64,000 bases of DNA from Pogona vitticeps. Lineage: Eukaryota > Chordata > Lepidosauria > Squamata > Agamidae. The notes beneath the pieces are model-generated. The model worked only from the letters and a program-made list of their open reading frames with translations, was not told the origin of the DNA and did not search any database. The DNA is taken from positions 5,561,501-5,625,500 of the forward strand of contig NC_135793.1 in NCBI RefSeq assembly GCF_051106095.1, given 5' to 3'. A program made the translations under genes and the position numbers. Shown here piece after piece: positions 44,373 through 57,728 of the stretch (the first letter of the stretch is position 1; every line of letters starts with the position of its first letter).

Positions 44373-45830
44373 TTCTGGATGAACTAAAGCGGACTGCAAT
44401 AGGATATTTCCATTAGTTACACAATATTTTTCTCTAGAAACGACAAACTCAAAAGAAACAATGTGGTCCTAACAGTGAGGCACAAGCAGTTAGGGGCTAG
44501 AATGCAAAGTCTGATTGAATAATATCAACCACACTTCTTGGAAAATAGAACCATCATTCAAGTCTACGCTCCAGTTACAGAGCTGAAGAAGAAGTTGAAA
44601 GCTATTATGCAAAAGAACTGATCCTACAGCAAAACAGCATGACAGGACACCGAACTGGGAACCAGATTGTCCCTAGTTATCTTGGTTCTTTATCCCCTCT
44701 TTGCCCCCCAAAAGGCTGATCCTAACATGAGGCACCATGAGATGGCTACCTTGGGTAGCAAGTGTCAAAAGGCAAAGAATTGGGAACAATTTAGGGGGCA
44801 TGGGGGGTGCCCCATCACCAGTGCCTTCTAGACTGAATGGAGGAATGGCTCGTTTTTTTGTCTTTTGCCTCAGGCAGCAAAATCCTTCAGGCCAGCAAAT
44901 CCTCCAAACAGCCATTTCCACATGTCTTGCCTTCTTTTCCCCCCACAGCTTCTTGGAAGCAGACTTCTTTCCGTGATTTATTTATTTATTTTTGCATTAG
45001 CCCGACAATAAGCCAACGGATTTCATCCACACAATAACATTTCTGTTGACTTGAAAGGTTGCTGATCACTGCCTTGTCATGGGCAAGCTGAAGCCCTCCA
45101 CCTTTTTTTTTAACATTTTCCAGCCTTTTCCTTCCCTTCCCTGCTTGGTAATTACAAACGGCTTACAAAATAAACACTCAGGCTCGTTTTCTTCCAAAAA
45201 CTGGGGCATTTCTTTACCAGGCTGGTCTATCTATCAGCAACCCATTTAAGTGCTTTTGAAAGCTTGTATACAGGTTCAGTTTACAGCGTATTTGAAGTTT
45301 GTAATCCTGCTTAAAGACACATAAATAGGAAGAATTAACAAACTGCCGGTCAGAGGCCGAAGGAAGACAGCTCTCAGAGCAATCAGGAGCCGACCTATCA
45401 GGAGCGAGGAAGAAAATAGAAGAAAAGTGGGAAACTGTCAGCAAAAATAAAATGTTACCGATCCTCGGCCCTTTGTGTTTACACTGGAGAAAGCTTAAAA
45501 TAATCTGTGGTTTCTTGATGCTTGATTTAGTTTTCCACAAGGCTAATTAGCACCAGATTAAGTTTGCTGCCAGTCTCACTTAGATGAGAGGTTGACAAAT
45601 GCTTGCTGTTTGTTTGTTTTCCATAAAAGAGAGCTCCGGGCCATAACAACATGACACGTTTAATAAGGCCAAAAGCAAAACATTGGGGGGGGGGCGTTGA
45701 GGTACATGGAACTCGGGGCCTAGCAAGGAAAGGGGGAGCACAAAGGAGCTGCGTTTCTGTGTTGCTTTGCTGTTTGCCCCAAGAATGTGCGCTTTTGATC
45801 CATAGTTCTAAGGAACGATCATCATCTTGA
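44373..45830. other. no gene seen
   Basis: About 1.4 kb of unassigned sequence. A short (ATTT)n lies at 44979-44992. No supported exon. Confidence 0.35.
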
Positions 45831-45835
45831 TGATT

Positions 45836-46385
45836 GTTGTGGGTTTTTCGGGCTCTTTGGCCGTGTTCTGAAGGTTGTTCTTCCTGACGTTTCGCCGGTC
45901 TCTGTGGCCGGCATCTTCAGAGGACAGCAACCTGTGCTCTGGTGTAGTTTGCTTGGGAGTTGAGTATTTATGGCTGTGCGAACAGCATTTGTACTTTTCC
46001 GGAGATAGGGTGATGATGGTGATCAGCATGTTTTTTTTGTTGTGGATGTATTGTTGTGATAAGAGGGAGAGATTATCTGTCTCTGTGATTGATTGGTGTC
46101 TTTAGCTGCTCTTTTGTGTGCAATGATCCCTGGTCCTTGTGGCTGGGTAGAGTTCGTTGACCTTTTGCAGGCTGTATTTTTCAGTGCTGGGAGCCATACC
46201 TTGTTAAGTTTTAGACTTCCCTCTTTTTTGTTGAAACTCTGCTGGTGTTTATGGATTTCAATGTCTTCCCTGTGCAATCTAACATAATGATTGCTGGTGT
46301 TGTCCAGTACCTTAGTATTTTGAAATAGAATTTCATGTCCAGCTTGTTTTCGGGCATGTTCAGCTACTGCTGATTTTTCCGGTTG
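45836..46385 (-). mobile_element. Penelope-like retroelement, terminal fragment (fossil)
   Basis: The left end is the Penelope-like terminal repeat (GGCCGTGTTCTGAAGG, TCTGTGGCCGGCATCTTC). The minus strand then encodes the far C-terminal tail of the polyprotein (KSAVAEHARKQAGHEILFQN, NHYVRLHREDIEIHKHQQSF). It corresponds to the left half of the element at 4927-6108. Broken; only the last part remains. Confidence 0.78.
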
Positions 46386-46509
46386 CAAAGTAAAACAAAG
46401 CTAAGAAACAGCTTCCAGAATCCTTCAGCTCATGGCCATGTTGGTTGGGTTTTTCTGGAAGTTGGACTTAAAAAAAAAACCCTCCAACTTTGGCAAGCTG
46501 TGATCTAGT

Positions 46510-47157
46510 CAAGGCTAAATAGAAGGGGAAGATATGGAGGCAGTGACAGATTTTACTCTCCTGGGCTCCATGATAACTGCAGATGGAGATAGCAGCCACG
46601 AAATTAAAAGATGCCTGCTTCTTTCTTGGGAAGAAAGTGATGAGAAACCTCGACAGCATCTTAAAAAGCAGAGACATCAACTTGCCAACAAAAGTCAACA
46701 TAGTCAAAGCTATGGTTTTTCCTGTGGTGATGTATGGAAGTGAGCACTGGATCATAAAGAAGGCCGACCGTCAAGGAATTGATGCTTTTGTCTTGTGGTG
46801 CTGGAGGAGACTCTTGAGAGTCCCCTGGACTGCAAGGAGAACAAACCTATCCGTTCTAAAGGAAATCAACCCTGAGCACTCCCTGGAAGGACAGATCCTG
46901 AAGCTGAGGTTCCAATACTTTGGCCATCTCGTGAGAAGAGAAGACTCCTTGGAAAAGATCCTGATGTTGGGAAAGTGTGAAGGCAAGGGAAGAAGGGGAC
47001 GACAGAGGACAAGATGGATGGACAGGGTCATCAAAGCGACCAACATGAATTTGACCCAACTCCGGGAGGCAGTGGAAGACAAGAGGGCCTGGCGTGTGCT
47101 CTGGTCCATGGGGTCACGAAGAGTCGGACACAACTTAATGACTAAACAACACAACAA
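46510..47157 (+). mobile_element. BovB LINE, 5'-truncated
   Basis: Frames read FTLLGSMITADGDSS, KVMRNLDSILKSRDINLPTK, MVFPVVMYGSEHW, WCWRRLLRVPWTARRTNLSV, FGHLVRREDSLEKILML and VEDKRAWRV. The 3' end is AGTCGGACACAACTTAATGA then CTAAACAACACAACA. There is one frame change near 46620 (a doubled TTC in LLL(S)W). The segment missing from the copy at 7605 is present here. Confidence 0.92.
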
Positions 47158-47431
47158 AGAAACTCAGTGTTCAGCAAGGGAGCAGATTGAGTATGAGACA
47201 CTTTTGTGCATGTGCGAGGGTCCCAACCTGGGTGGCCAATTCCCTGGTAGGCATCGGAGCAGAACAACATCTGGGTTTGCCACAATCGTCAGCCACATCC
47301 AAATTTTTAAGGGAGAGAAGCATCTGGTGTCATCCATCTCACCACAGGCATCCAGATCAGACTGTAGCTTAATGCTCTGTTCAGGAAACCCCTTTGGTAA
47401 CAGTCCAGAAGCTTCACCTGGTAAATAATAT

Positions 47432-47545
47432 AATAATAATAATTTTAGAGCTAGAAGGGACCCTACAGATCATCGAGTCCAGCCCCTTGTAAAGGAGGCC
47501 CAGGGGGGAATCGAACTCCCAACCTCTGGCTCCACAGCCAGATGG
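47432..47545 (-). mobile_element. tRNA-derived SINE, partial
   Basis: TTTTAGAGCTAGAAGGGACC, ATCATCGAGTCCAGCCCC and GGGAATCGAACTCCCAACCT. The tRNA 5' end is cut. Confidence 0.7.
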
Positions 47546-50263
47546 TAAAGAGTGTTGCAATCTCTCTGTTGAGAGTCTTTCACAGAGATCGACCTTCAAG
47601 AACAGAAGAGATACCTTAGTGCAAAAGAGTGTTACTCTAACTCCATCTTTTAAACCACAAGTGGGGAACAATTTTGGTGCTTCCTTGGTGGGCTGGTGGC
47701 CTTCCCAACTTAAAGTCTTGTAGCAAACAGGGGGACCCGTCCTCTCTGAGCGGCATAGCTTTCGACACGGGGGAGGTCCCACCAGCATTACCATTCGCAA
47801 GGCTAGGTAGATCTAAATATCTGGGAGCTCCTGGTTCCCTATGTCTGCCATAAAGTTAAGAGCTTATAGAGACGTTGCACCCCCTGCTGGCCTTTAGTGA
47901 GATAGCTGCACCGTGTACTACAAGCTACTTCAATGCCGTTCGACTAACTCCAAAACATTTAAAGGGAACTGACAGAAATCGGCAGCTGCCATGTATTAAG
48001 TGCAAGTCAAAAAAGAAATTAGTACAAGCCTTGTAATCCAATAGGCCAGTGGGAGGATTGAAAATGTAATACCTTTAATGGTCATGAGCCCTGCCACTAA
48101 GTGCTATGCCTGTTTCGGAAAGGTGAGGAGATAATCATACTCTAGAGATGTCACAGAATTAGTACGGCTCCAGGGTGTGTTAATCTGGCCCCGAGTAGAA
48201 ATCTAGCCGTCCTAGAAAGACAGAAAATTATTTCAGTCTGGATAACATTCACGGGCAGACTATTCACTTCCCTCTTAATTGCCTAATTAATTCATTCCCT
48301 TCTCCAGCTGGCGGCTTTAGATCGCTGGCCAACGTTTTAGTCAGAGTTTGTTTAGCTCGTGACAAAAGATTAGGACGGATCGCTGGAAATGCATTTGAAG
48401 TGGCTTTGATAATTGCAGATTTAGAGCGGGTTGACGTTTCAGCTGGGGTAATCCTTCCCGAGGATCTCCCATATATTCCTCCTGACTTAATTTCCCTTGT
48501 TTCAAGCCGTCGGTTGTTACGGGGTGATCCATATGTTCAAACTTTTCCATTTAATTGCCATGGAAATTTGATAATTCTATCCTAAAGGAAAGTAGAGGAA
48601 AACTCAGGAAGAGCTCCAGTTACTTGTAGGGGGGGGAAGTAATCTTGATTAAAGCACTTCCCCCATGAAAAGGGGGACCTCCTGAACTTTTGCAGAGAGC
48701 TGATCGCAGAGAAGTTGAATCTTTAAAAAATCTCTCTAACTGCATGTATTTGTTCTTCCAGATTGCTTTATTCCCTCACCCCATCCTGTCCTAGTTATTC
48801 TGACAAAGCCTAGGAGATATACGATTTGGTGTACACACAAACACACATTTGTATTGTGTTAGGTTGATGTGTATATGCGTCCATGTTTGCGCCCATGTGT
48901 GTAAAACAAGGCTTTAGGTGAGGTGTTCTGAACCAGTGGCCTTTTTAGCTGGATGATCCTCAATACAGGAATTCAGAAATGGTACAGTAATGCTTTCAAA
49001 AATAGCAATGGTCTCGGAAGGGAAGGTGAGTTGGCTGCCTCTGAGGATGATGGAGGTGGCAGGTTACTGCCTCATCCCTGATAGGGACTTGAAATGTGAC
49101 TCAGAAAAAACCCAGTTCCAAGTCAATACTCAGTTCCAAGTCGCCAATACGACTTATGTTGAGCGCAACAGTGAGTCATGCCTTGTGAGCCCCCCTTCTT
49201 TGCTCCTTTCTGAAACAGATGTGTGATTTTGTGCATATGTCCTTCCTCTGAACGGTCTCACAAATCTTAGAAATTCATACATAGAAAGATGCCTATTTCT
49301 CTACGGCAATGCAAAGCCAACCAATTTATTTTCCATGCCTACCTTGGTAGACCATGCAAGACCTGTCGGTTGGCGTAGTAAAAGACAGCACACACACACA
49401 CAACATGAGTTGTTAATCAGCACCTTGAAAAGTGTTTAACTTTGACTAGGTCATGCCCAAATTTGGAACAATTTTGAACCTATTAGCAAGCAAGATTTCC
49501 ATCACCATAACTCATCCCTTTAGGGCATGTATTTGGTTCCATCCATAAACAGTGAGTAATTGAGGCCTGCCAGAACTTCTTGCTTATAAGGACTTGGATA
49601 GGTGTTGGTGGGATTTTAAATCTCTCTCTCTCTATAATTGTATCTTGGTCCAGCATACTTTGCAGCTTCTAGAGTCCACAAGCTTGTCAGGGGCATATCC
49701 TGCCTCTCCCTGGACTTGATTCTTTCATTGACAGCAGTCAATATCTCCCTGGATAGGAATGCATTTACTCATATGCAACATAAGTAACTCATTTATAAAA
49801 TTGAATTATCCGACTAAGGGAGATTGTATGTTTTGATTGTGTAGCCGTCCTTCTGAAACTGACTTAAAAATTGATAAAAGCCAGATGGGAAGCGGAAACA
49901 GTCCATTTCATGACTCTTTAAACGTTTAAATTTCTTAACCCTTGGACTTTGAAAATTTCTCCCAAAAACTGAAGAGTGTAGTGTGGAAGCAATTTGGAAG
50001 GGAAGGTCCTTGAGATGCAAAACAGGTAATAAAGCACTTACAGAGGGAGGGGGAGTGTTCTGGGAATTGGGGTGGGTGGGTATTAGGCTCCTGCCCTTGG
50101 CTAAAATTAATCTCTTTATAGGGGATAGGAAGGGGGGGGCTGGTTTGCAAAACAAGGGGTCTCTGAGGGAAAAAGTAAAGAGGCTAAAATGGTCCGGGTG
50201 ACCCTTCAGTGGAGGTCTGCGGTAGGACAATGGAGGAATGTGTCGTTTAGGCCAAAAATAAGG
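47546..50263. other. long repeat-poor stretch with no gene; possible regulatory sequence
   Basis: About 2.7 kb with no transposon I can name. 47950-48600 is AT-rich, has homeodomain-type cores (TAATTA at 48284, TTTAATTGCC near 48550) and looks unique. It could hold conserved non-coding elements, but conservation cannot be judged here. Confidence 0.35.
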
Positions 50264-50398
50264 AAAATCATCATCATCAAACGGTGGAGCTGGAAGGGAG
50301 CTTATGGATCACTGAGCCCAAGGAGACACAGTGGGGAATCGAACTCATCGCCTCAGGCTCCCCAGCCAGACACCTAAACCACTGAGCTATTCAGACAT
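50264..50398 (-). mobile_element. tRNA-derived SINE
   Basis: ATCATCATCAAACGGTGGAG, GGGGAATCGAACTCATCGCC and ACACCTAAACCACTGAGCTA. Confidence 0.72.
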
Positions 50399-50519
50399 TC
50401 TATATGCAAACGTACATGCTAGAATCCACGTTGGCTTGATAGTTCCTTTTTGTTGGTGGCAATTTGCACAAGGGCTCGTTGCTGTTGGTTGAAGACGAGA
50501 AAGAATTTCTCTTTGACTC

Positions 50520-51290
50520 CACAGCGTCAAACGAAAATTTATTTATTTATTCAAAAGAGTGACAATCTTTACCCCTCCTTTCTTCTTTAAAGAAAAAAAG
50601 GATACAAGGCAGCTTACATTGTTAAAAACACAATATTAAAGGCTGAAAACGTTGAATTATCCAAATATTAAAGAAGAATTGATAGCGTTACAATTAAAAA
50701 TCTGAGGTAAACGCATTACGAGAAAGAAATTTTGAAGCAGCAAAATATAAACCATTGCATTTATTAGCACCTAAACAGTCAGTCTGTGGTGCTGGAGGAG
50801 ACTCTTGAGAGTCCCCTGGACTGCAAGGAGAACAAACCTATCAATTCTGAAGGAAATCAACCCTGAGTGCTCACTGGAAGGACAGATCCTGAAGCTGAGG
50901 CTCCAATCCTTTGGCCATCTCATGAGAGGAGAAGACTCCCTGGAAAAGACCCTGATGTTGGGGAAATGTGAAGGCAAGAGGAGAAGGGGACGACAGAGGA
51001 CGAGATGGGTGGACAGGGTCATTGAAGCTGACAGACATGGATTTGACCCAACTCCAGGAGGCAGTGGAAGACAGGAGGGCCCGGCGTGCTCTGGTCCATG
51101 GGGTCACGAACAGTCGGACACGACTTAACGACTAAACAACAACAACAGTCAGTCATGAAGGAAAAGCCTGCCTGAAGAGAAAGAACTGCAAAGATGGGGC
51201 CAGGCTGGCCTCATGTGGGAGGGAGTTTCAAAGTTTGGGAGAAGCCACAGAGAAGGCTCTCTCCTGTGTCTCTCCAACACACACAAAATG
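50520..51290 (-). mobile_element. L2-group LINE 3' region, split by a BovB insertion
   Basis: The left part (50520-50784) starts with an (ATTT)n-like tail and GGCAGCTTACATTG. The right part (51144-51290) continues AAGCCTGCCTGAAGAGAAAG, AAGATGGGGCCAGGCTGGCC and GAAGCCACAGAGAAGGCTCT. The same right-hand phrase occurs uninterrupted at 56050-56190. Confidence 0.65.
50785..51143 (+). mobile_element. BovB LINE, short 5'-truncated copy with target duplication
   Basis: It encodes RVPWTARRTNLSILKEINPE, ECSLEGQILKLRLQSFGHLM, EDSLEKTLMLGKCEGKRRRG and ends AGTCGGACACGACTTAACGA. An 11-bp duplication AACAGTCAGTC flanks it (50774-50784 and 51144-51154). Little decayed, so comparatively young. Confidence 0.92.
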
Positions 51291-52824
51291 GGTTTTGGTA
51301 CACTGTAAGACATGTTGTGGAAAGAAATGCAGCCACATATTTGTCATCAAGTCACACATTTGTAAGGTTTTATGGTGCATTTTCCTCACAAAATAAGGCA
51401 CACCTTTAAAAATACGAACAGCGAAAAGGTCCGCAATTGCAACGCTACATGCAAGCATCTTTGCACCAATGGGGAGAAATCCCATACATTTGATAAAACG
51501 TAGAAATAAAGGTGCAGATTTGGGGGAGGGGGGAATGGAGGTGAACCCTCACGCAAAAGAAAGCAGTGTGTTGTGATTTGATCTCAAGCAAGGACAGGAA
51601 TCCCTGCTCTTCTGGTGCACAGCTTGAGGAATTTAATCAGAAATTCGAAACTCTGCAACAATTTATTGCAGGGTTCAGTTGTCACTCCTCATCTCCTCTA
51701 GTGCCAGCAGCTTATTCTGCGGCATTACTTTCCATTTCTATTTTTCTTGGTTCAAATGGCTGACCGTCTTTTTAACTCTATGAACGCTGGACGGTATCAG
51801 AAAGATCCACTGCAGTGTTCCCTCACTCCAGCAGGTGAACAGCAGCTGTTTGCTCCACCCTAGGATCCCCTGACAATTAAGAATTAACGTTCCTGATTGC
51901 ACATGGCTAGAGACCATGTCTTTTGGGGGGGTGGGGTGGAAGGGAGAGAAGTTTAAGAAACAATCAGATCTAGGGATAAGAGAAATCTCTGTTGGATATC
52001 TTGTTGAAATGCCTTTCCAAAAAGAACTGACATGATCAAGACATCAAACTTTTCCTTACATGGAAATGCAATGAGCGCTTATCAAATATATCAAACGTTT
52101 TGTGCCTGTCACGTTTTATTGATTTCCTGTGAGTTCCCAGCACCATCATTATTTATTTTACGGCGCACAGCTGAGAATTCATTTCTTTTTTTCTTCTGTG
52201 TTCAGTTTTCTCATATGCTCGCCTCAAGATCACCTTTTCCCAATGGGAATAAAGTGAAATCTATCAACAATCCAATGTTTAGGATTCTTTTTTTTCCTGC
52301 TTCATTCATGTTTTTCCAAAACATTTTTCAACTTCCCTGCTTCTGACCTTCGCCAAAAATACATATTTTTTTGGCAGAGAATGAGATAAATTTCACAGCA
52401 GAGCCACACACACACACACAAAATTTATCTTGAGGCATTAGAGGAAAGCTGATAATTTCCTGACCACTTGCAAACATAATATGAACCCCGCCGACATCCG
52501 GTGTCTTCATCACATCGTCCCTTCGTTTTCTCTAAACCTTTCTGACAATGAACTCTGAGGTTTTGGCAGAACAGGGAAGGAACTGAAAATAGGATAGATT
52601 GCTCTTGACTAGAACCGAATTTCTGAAGCCAATTGCTCAATTTGTGCAAAGTAACTGCACATGGGATAGCTATGCACAATTTTTTTTTCGTTACTCAAAA
52701 TTATTATTGTGAAAGAAAAGCAACTTACGGGCTTTAAGGATTATCATGCCTCATCTGTGTTCTCCAGAAGACTCATGGTGATAGTTATGTTCACATTAAC
52801 ATGTCATGGGAGTTTTATGCTAGC
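51291..52824. other. repeat-poor stretch, no gene
   Basis: Mostly unique-looking, with a short (CA)n at 52406-52421. No exon structure. Confidence 0.35.
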
Positions 52825-52950
52825 TCGGTGGTTCCCAATCCTGGGTCACCCAAGTGTTCTTGGACTGCAACTCCCAGAAGCCTTCACCACCAGCTGTGCT
52901 GGCTGGGGATACTGGGAACTGCAGTCCAAGAACCCAATGGGAACCATTGA
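52825..52950. mobile_element. small palindromic hAT-type MITE
   Basis: GGTGGTTCCCAATCCTGGG at the left and CCCAATGGGAACCATTGAG at the right pair. TTCTTGGACTGCAACTCCCA and GGGAACTGCAGTCCAAGAAC form the inner arms. The whole 126 bp can fold on itself. Confidence 0.65.
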
Positions 52951-54107
52951 GGTAGCTGAACTGTCCTGGCTTCCCAATGGTGTATCCCAAAGATCTCACA
53001 AGATCAAAGCACCAGGATGTTTCTTAGGAGGGATGATGATGATATCATCCACCTCTCTCAGGCTTCTGTGTTTCCCAGGTCCCTCTGAGCTTTTGGGCTA
53101 TTCTCATGCTAACTGGTCTCGGTGCAATGAGAGTGCACTGAGAATCTGGATGGCATCATCTTGTTATGATTTAATCCAGTTGCAATACCAAGTGTGGAGA
53201 AAGATACGAGAAACCCACCCACTGCTTCTGCTTTTTAATACTTCCACGCAACGAGACAGAGGTTGTGATCCTTTTAAATGTCACACTTTTACAGCAAAGC
53301 ACAAAACGTAGCCTTAGAAAAGCGCAACGTCTCATTAAGCGAAAAAACAAATCAACGTCTGTGGCTCATGGAAGTCAGAACGGCTTTTTCTTATTCTTCA
53401 TGTTCTGCACCACGAACCAAACCAGGATTTCTAGTCCTAAATGGATTACAAATAACCAAGAGCAAGAAATCCTAGTATTAAGTTGTCATGCACAACTAGA
53501 ATGGACAGTGAGCTGAAACTCTGAAGGGTCTCTTAGGAGGCAATGAAATTGTCTTTCGACCACAGGCGGTGCCTCTGGAGACATATTAACCGATAATAGT
53601 CTCAGGTTCTCAGAATAGGAAACAGCATACAGGACTGTTTTACTCACTGTAGTGCATCATGACCAACCAGGGTGGGGAGAATCCAGCAAAGAGAGAGCTT
53701 AACATTTTACAATTGCCAGAGACATCCCTTGAGTGATATAAAATGTAGCCATGCTGTTTTTAGGACTGTGGGAACGATAGGTGCTCCAGAATGTCCTTCT
53801 GCATCCACGTTGTTCAAGCTCCAGGCGAAAGGCTTGCCCACCTTAACATCTGTTGAGCACCTGAAAGTTTTACTGCTTCTTACAGCAAAGAAGGGACACA
53901 GATATACAAGGAAAGAAAGGGGGGGGGGGAAATAACCCAGTTGTTAGGTAAGAGAGTAAAAAAAAAAATTGTGCACCTTTGCACGTGCCTATCTAGAGAA
54001 TAAGAGCTGGTTCTTGGACAAGCGTTTTACCTTATAAAGCTCTTGAACACTCAGCCATTTTTAATAAATGGTGGCAGGTGTGAAAACATTCTGTCTTAGC
54101 AGCTTTC
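52951..54107. other. repeat-poor stretch, no gene
   Basis: The 200-codon plus-strand frame at 52709-53311 runs through the MITE and has no recognisable domain. A poly-G run is at 53920. Nothing else supported. Confidence 0.35.
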
Positions 54108-54243
<136 letters not shown>

Positions 54244-54344
54244 CACGTATTGACTGAGAAATCAGTTCTACCTTGCTTTTAAGAACTTGTATCTGTTATA
54301 CAATACTAGTCAATGTTTTTATAATTTTGATTGACTACGCCTGT

Positions 54345-54530
<186 letters not shown>

Positions 54531-55712
54531 TCAGAATATTGATTGGAGTTGTCTCTTCAGGTGTCACCACCAGCCATGGCTTCATTCTGACCGTTTCGTT
54601 ACTTGGCTTGAAGGCTTTGGTTCGTCAAATGAAGAGATCTCCCAACCTGTGCGAAGTGGCTTTTCCTAAAATATACATATATCTATTCTAAGGGGAACTG
54701 GGAGGGCACAGGTGGGAAACAGAAGACATTTAGGAGAAGTCTGAATTCTTGAAGACGAACTCGAGTACAGAATTTTTTCCCCCCTCTCGGATTTTCTTTC
54801 CTCTCTTCAAATTAGTTCCAGCTCTATTTTTGAACATTCTTGCCGCTGTCCTTACGAATTGTCCTCTGCGGTATTATTTGTTGTTGAATGTAATGCGCAA
54901 CAGCGCATGAGAAATGTGCATGTAGAGTATGCGTGGGAGGCTGTTTGAGTTCGCCATGAGCCACAGACCCCCGAGCCTCTTTCTCATTAGTGATGAAAGC
55001 CAAATAATTGGTGCAGGAAAGACGCATTTTCTGCACGGCTAATAAATTACAGATGCCCCGTCACATGTTCCCGTTGCACCTTCCAAGTTCGACGGCCGGA
55101 TGGCTACCCTGGTTTGCAAGAAACCTCTTTTGTAACTCGTTTGTTGGGAAAATATGTGTCTTCCCAGATGGGTCCTGGGGGGAAAAATCCTCTCTCTCTC
55201 AGCCATACTGACCAATTACCTCCCAGAAGTCTGATGAAGAGAAGCATTTTAAAAAAAAATTTTTAAAGCAATTGTCTCAGGTCCAAGCTGTAGGAGTTTC
55301 TTTAAGGAATTTTGTGGCACAATCAAGACTCCCCACCTTATATGCGACAGACACTGGAGGTTGTGATGTTCTTTGTGAAGAAGTCTATTACTAGTTACCA
55401 TGTCTGAAAAGTAACCTGCTGCAGTTACTCATTATTATGCTGGAAAACTAACTGATGGTGTTAGTGTCGTGCTAAATGGTTACTTTTCGTGACTTTCTGT
55501 CACTTAGGAAAGACTCTTAAGAAATGAAGGAAGAATGGCATAAAACTTGAACACTCCTATCCAAATATTTCGCCAAAGGCCTTTAAATGCCCTTTAAATA
55601 TCACTTTTGGAAGAAAATCTTTGTCACTATACTAGAAAAATAAGCTCATTCCTGCTCACGGCACTGATATTACTTTTACGTTACTTGCAACACACACATG
55701 TTGAGAAAATTG
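54531..55712. other. repeat-poor stretch, no gene
   Basis: Unique-looking sequence, with a short T/A tract at 55250. 54820-55060 has mixed composition of the kind seen in conserved non-coding DNA, but this is only an impression. Confidence 0.3.
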
Positions 55713-55820
55713 TATTCATTCATTCATTCATTCATTCATTCATTCATTCATTCATTCATTCATTCATTCGTTTGTTTGTTTGTTTGTTTGTTTGTTCCTT
55801 TGTTTGTTTGTTTGTTTGTT
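55713..55820. repeat. compound microsatellite (ATTC)n-(GTTT)n
   Basis: About 14 ATTC units, then about 13 TTTG units with one break, leading directly into an L2-group LINE end. Confidence 0.97.
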
Positions 55821-55825
55821 TATAT

Positions 55826-56380
55826 TATTATTAACCTGCCTTGCTCCTTAGAAAAGGAGCCCAGTGTGGCTTACATCCTTAAAAGACAATATTTGAAGCT
55901 AAAATCAGTAAGTAAACAAATACTAAAAGGGATCAAGCAAATACAGTACCACTCTGAGAAATGGTAAATCAAAGTAATACTAAAAGCACATTCAAAGCAG
56001 TAAGGCACAGCAGTCTGTTCAAAAAAACCCTCTCAGACCACTGGTCATTAAGGAAAAGCTTGCCTGAAAAGGAAGTTCTTTGTCTGCTTGCGGAAGGTCA
56101 GCAAAGATGGGGCCAGTCAGGCCTCCTGTAGGAGGGAGTTCCAAAGTCTGGGAGCGGCCACAGAGAAGGCCCTCTCCTATGTCCCCACCAAATACACCTG
56201 TGAAGGTGGTGGGACCGAGATAAAGGACTCCCTCATGATCGTAACACTCGAGCAGGCTCATAAAGCGAGATGAAGTCCTTGAGATAGCCCAGGCCCAATC
56301 CATTTAGGGCGTTCTTGGTTAGACCAAGTCCGGATCCACTTTCCAATCCTCATGATGCACCAAAATCAACATGGTGTGTT
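55826..56380 (-). mobile_element. L2-group LINE 3' region
   Basis: The left tip CCTGCCTTGCTCCTTAGAAA is followed by GGAGCCCAGTGTGGCTTACA, AAGCTTGCCTGAAAAGGAAG, AGCGGCCACAGAGAAGGCCC and GAGATAGCCCAGGCCCAATC. Minus-strand element; no coding frame left. Confidence 0.65.
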
Positions 56381-56936
56381 CTAGTTGTCACTCTTGGTTC
56401 GTAATAAGCTCATTTGTATAAGAAGTCAACATTCCTTTCATGAGACAACGCTGTAGTTCACTGAGATTATGGAAATTTTCCCATACAAGGAAAAAAAAGA
56501 CATCTGCTTTCATTTTACAGTACTTTTACTCTGTCCTGTGTTCTAGTTACTGTATTTAGGTAGAAGACGATTTGTACTTCTTTGAATGTGGGGGACATTT
56601 TATGACCCAACATCATGGCATAGTGGAATTCTCATTGGGGCAGGAAAACACTCAAAATTCACGAAAGGTGAATTTGCTCACCTTGGCGTATAAATAATAA
56701 AAGAAATGTAAGTTACATGTGACTTTAATATATACGCTTGTTTGATATGGTAGAATGCAAGAATGTATAGCCTTTTTGTATCCTTAGCTGACCATAAACC
56801 TTGGCATCTACTCTAGCTAATACTGGGATGTTTGTATAACATCATGCTATTGATTTGGACTGCTGACTCTTGATTTGCAAAGATATAGTTACACAGTGCT
56901 TAAACATATATTGTGGATGTTCTCTAATATTCATGT
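56381..56936. other. no gene seen
   Basis: AT-rich unassigned spacer. Confidence 0.35.
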
Positions 56937-57167
56937 GCTATCAAGTCAATTCTGATTTATGGCAACGCTTTCCAGGGGTTTCCAAGTAGAGAATGTTCAG
57001 AAGTGGTTTATCCTTCTCTTCCTCTAGGGGGCGACCTGGGACCGTGCAGCTCGCCCAAGGCCACCCAGGCTGGCTGGATGTATAGGAAGCTCAGTGGGAA
57101 ATCAACTCCCAGCCTCTGATTTTGCAGCCAGAGACTTAAACCACTGAACTATCCAGCCAACTCGATG
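56937..57167 (-). mobile_element. tRNA-derived SINE, long form, near complete
   Basis: TGCTATCAAGTCAATTCTGA, AGAATGTTCAGAAGTGGTTT, GCCACCCAGGCTGGCT and CAGAGACTTAAACCACTGAA in order. Confidence 0.78.
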
Positions 57168-57493
57168 TTCTCTGTTCAGTTGAAAAATTCATTCGAGTCT
57201 CACCTCTGTGTGCATCTGATAAATGGGCTTATCATAAACTCAAGTATGCACCGAAACACAGTGAGATAGCAAAATTTGTACTTTTCGAAAGTTTATGATG
57301 TGGTCGCAAAAACAAAACAAAAATATGAAAAAAAATGGGAAAACAACATTTTCTCGTTCTAAAAATGTGTACAAAATATGTTGATTGGGGGAGATGTGCA
57401 TAAGATGAGTTAGCTTTAGCTTGAAAAAAAATTAAAACGTGATGCAGAACTGGAACACAACAAATGTAGCAATGAAATAAGAGTGGGAAATGT
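57168..57493. other. no gene seen
   Basis: A/T-rich spacer with several poly-A runs; nothing recognised. Confidence 0.35.
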
Positions 57494-57728
57494 GTTGTTG
57501 TTGTTACATGCTGTCAAGTCACCTCTGACGTATGTCGACCCCATGAATGAATGATCTCCGAATGGTGCTATCCTCAGCTACCCTCGTCAGCTCTTGTAGA
57601 CGCAAGCCTGTGACTCCCTAGTCCATCTCGTATTTGGCCTTCCTCTTTTCCTGCTGCTTTCCATCTTTCCCAGCATTGTTATCTTTTCTAGGGAATCCTG
57701 CCTTCTCATGATGGGCCCAAAGTAGAAA
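57494..57728 (-). mobile_element. RTE-type LINE fragment, second family
   Basis: Complementary to 8520-8766 and close to 40140-40380: TGCTGTCAAGTCACCTCTGA, CTTCCTCTTTTCCTGCTGC and GGGAATCCTGCCTTCTCATG. Starts with a (GTT)n tail. Confidence 0.75.

Noticed and set aside
52709-53311. 200-codon plus-strand frame
   Set aside because: It crosses a palindromic MITE and has no conserved content; open by chance.
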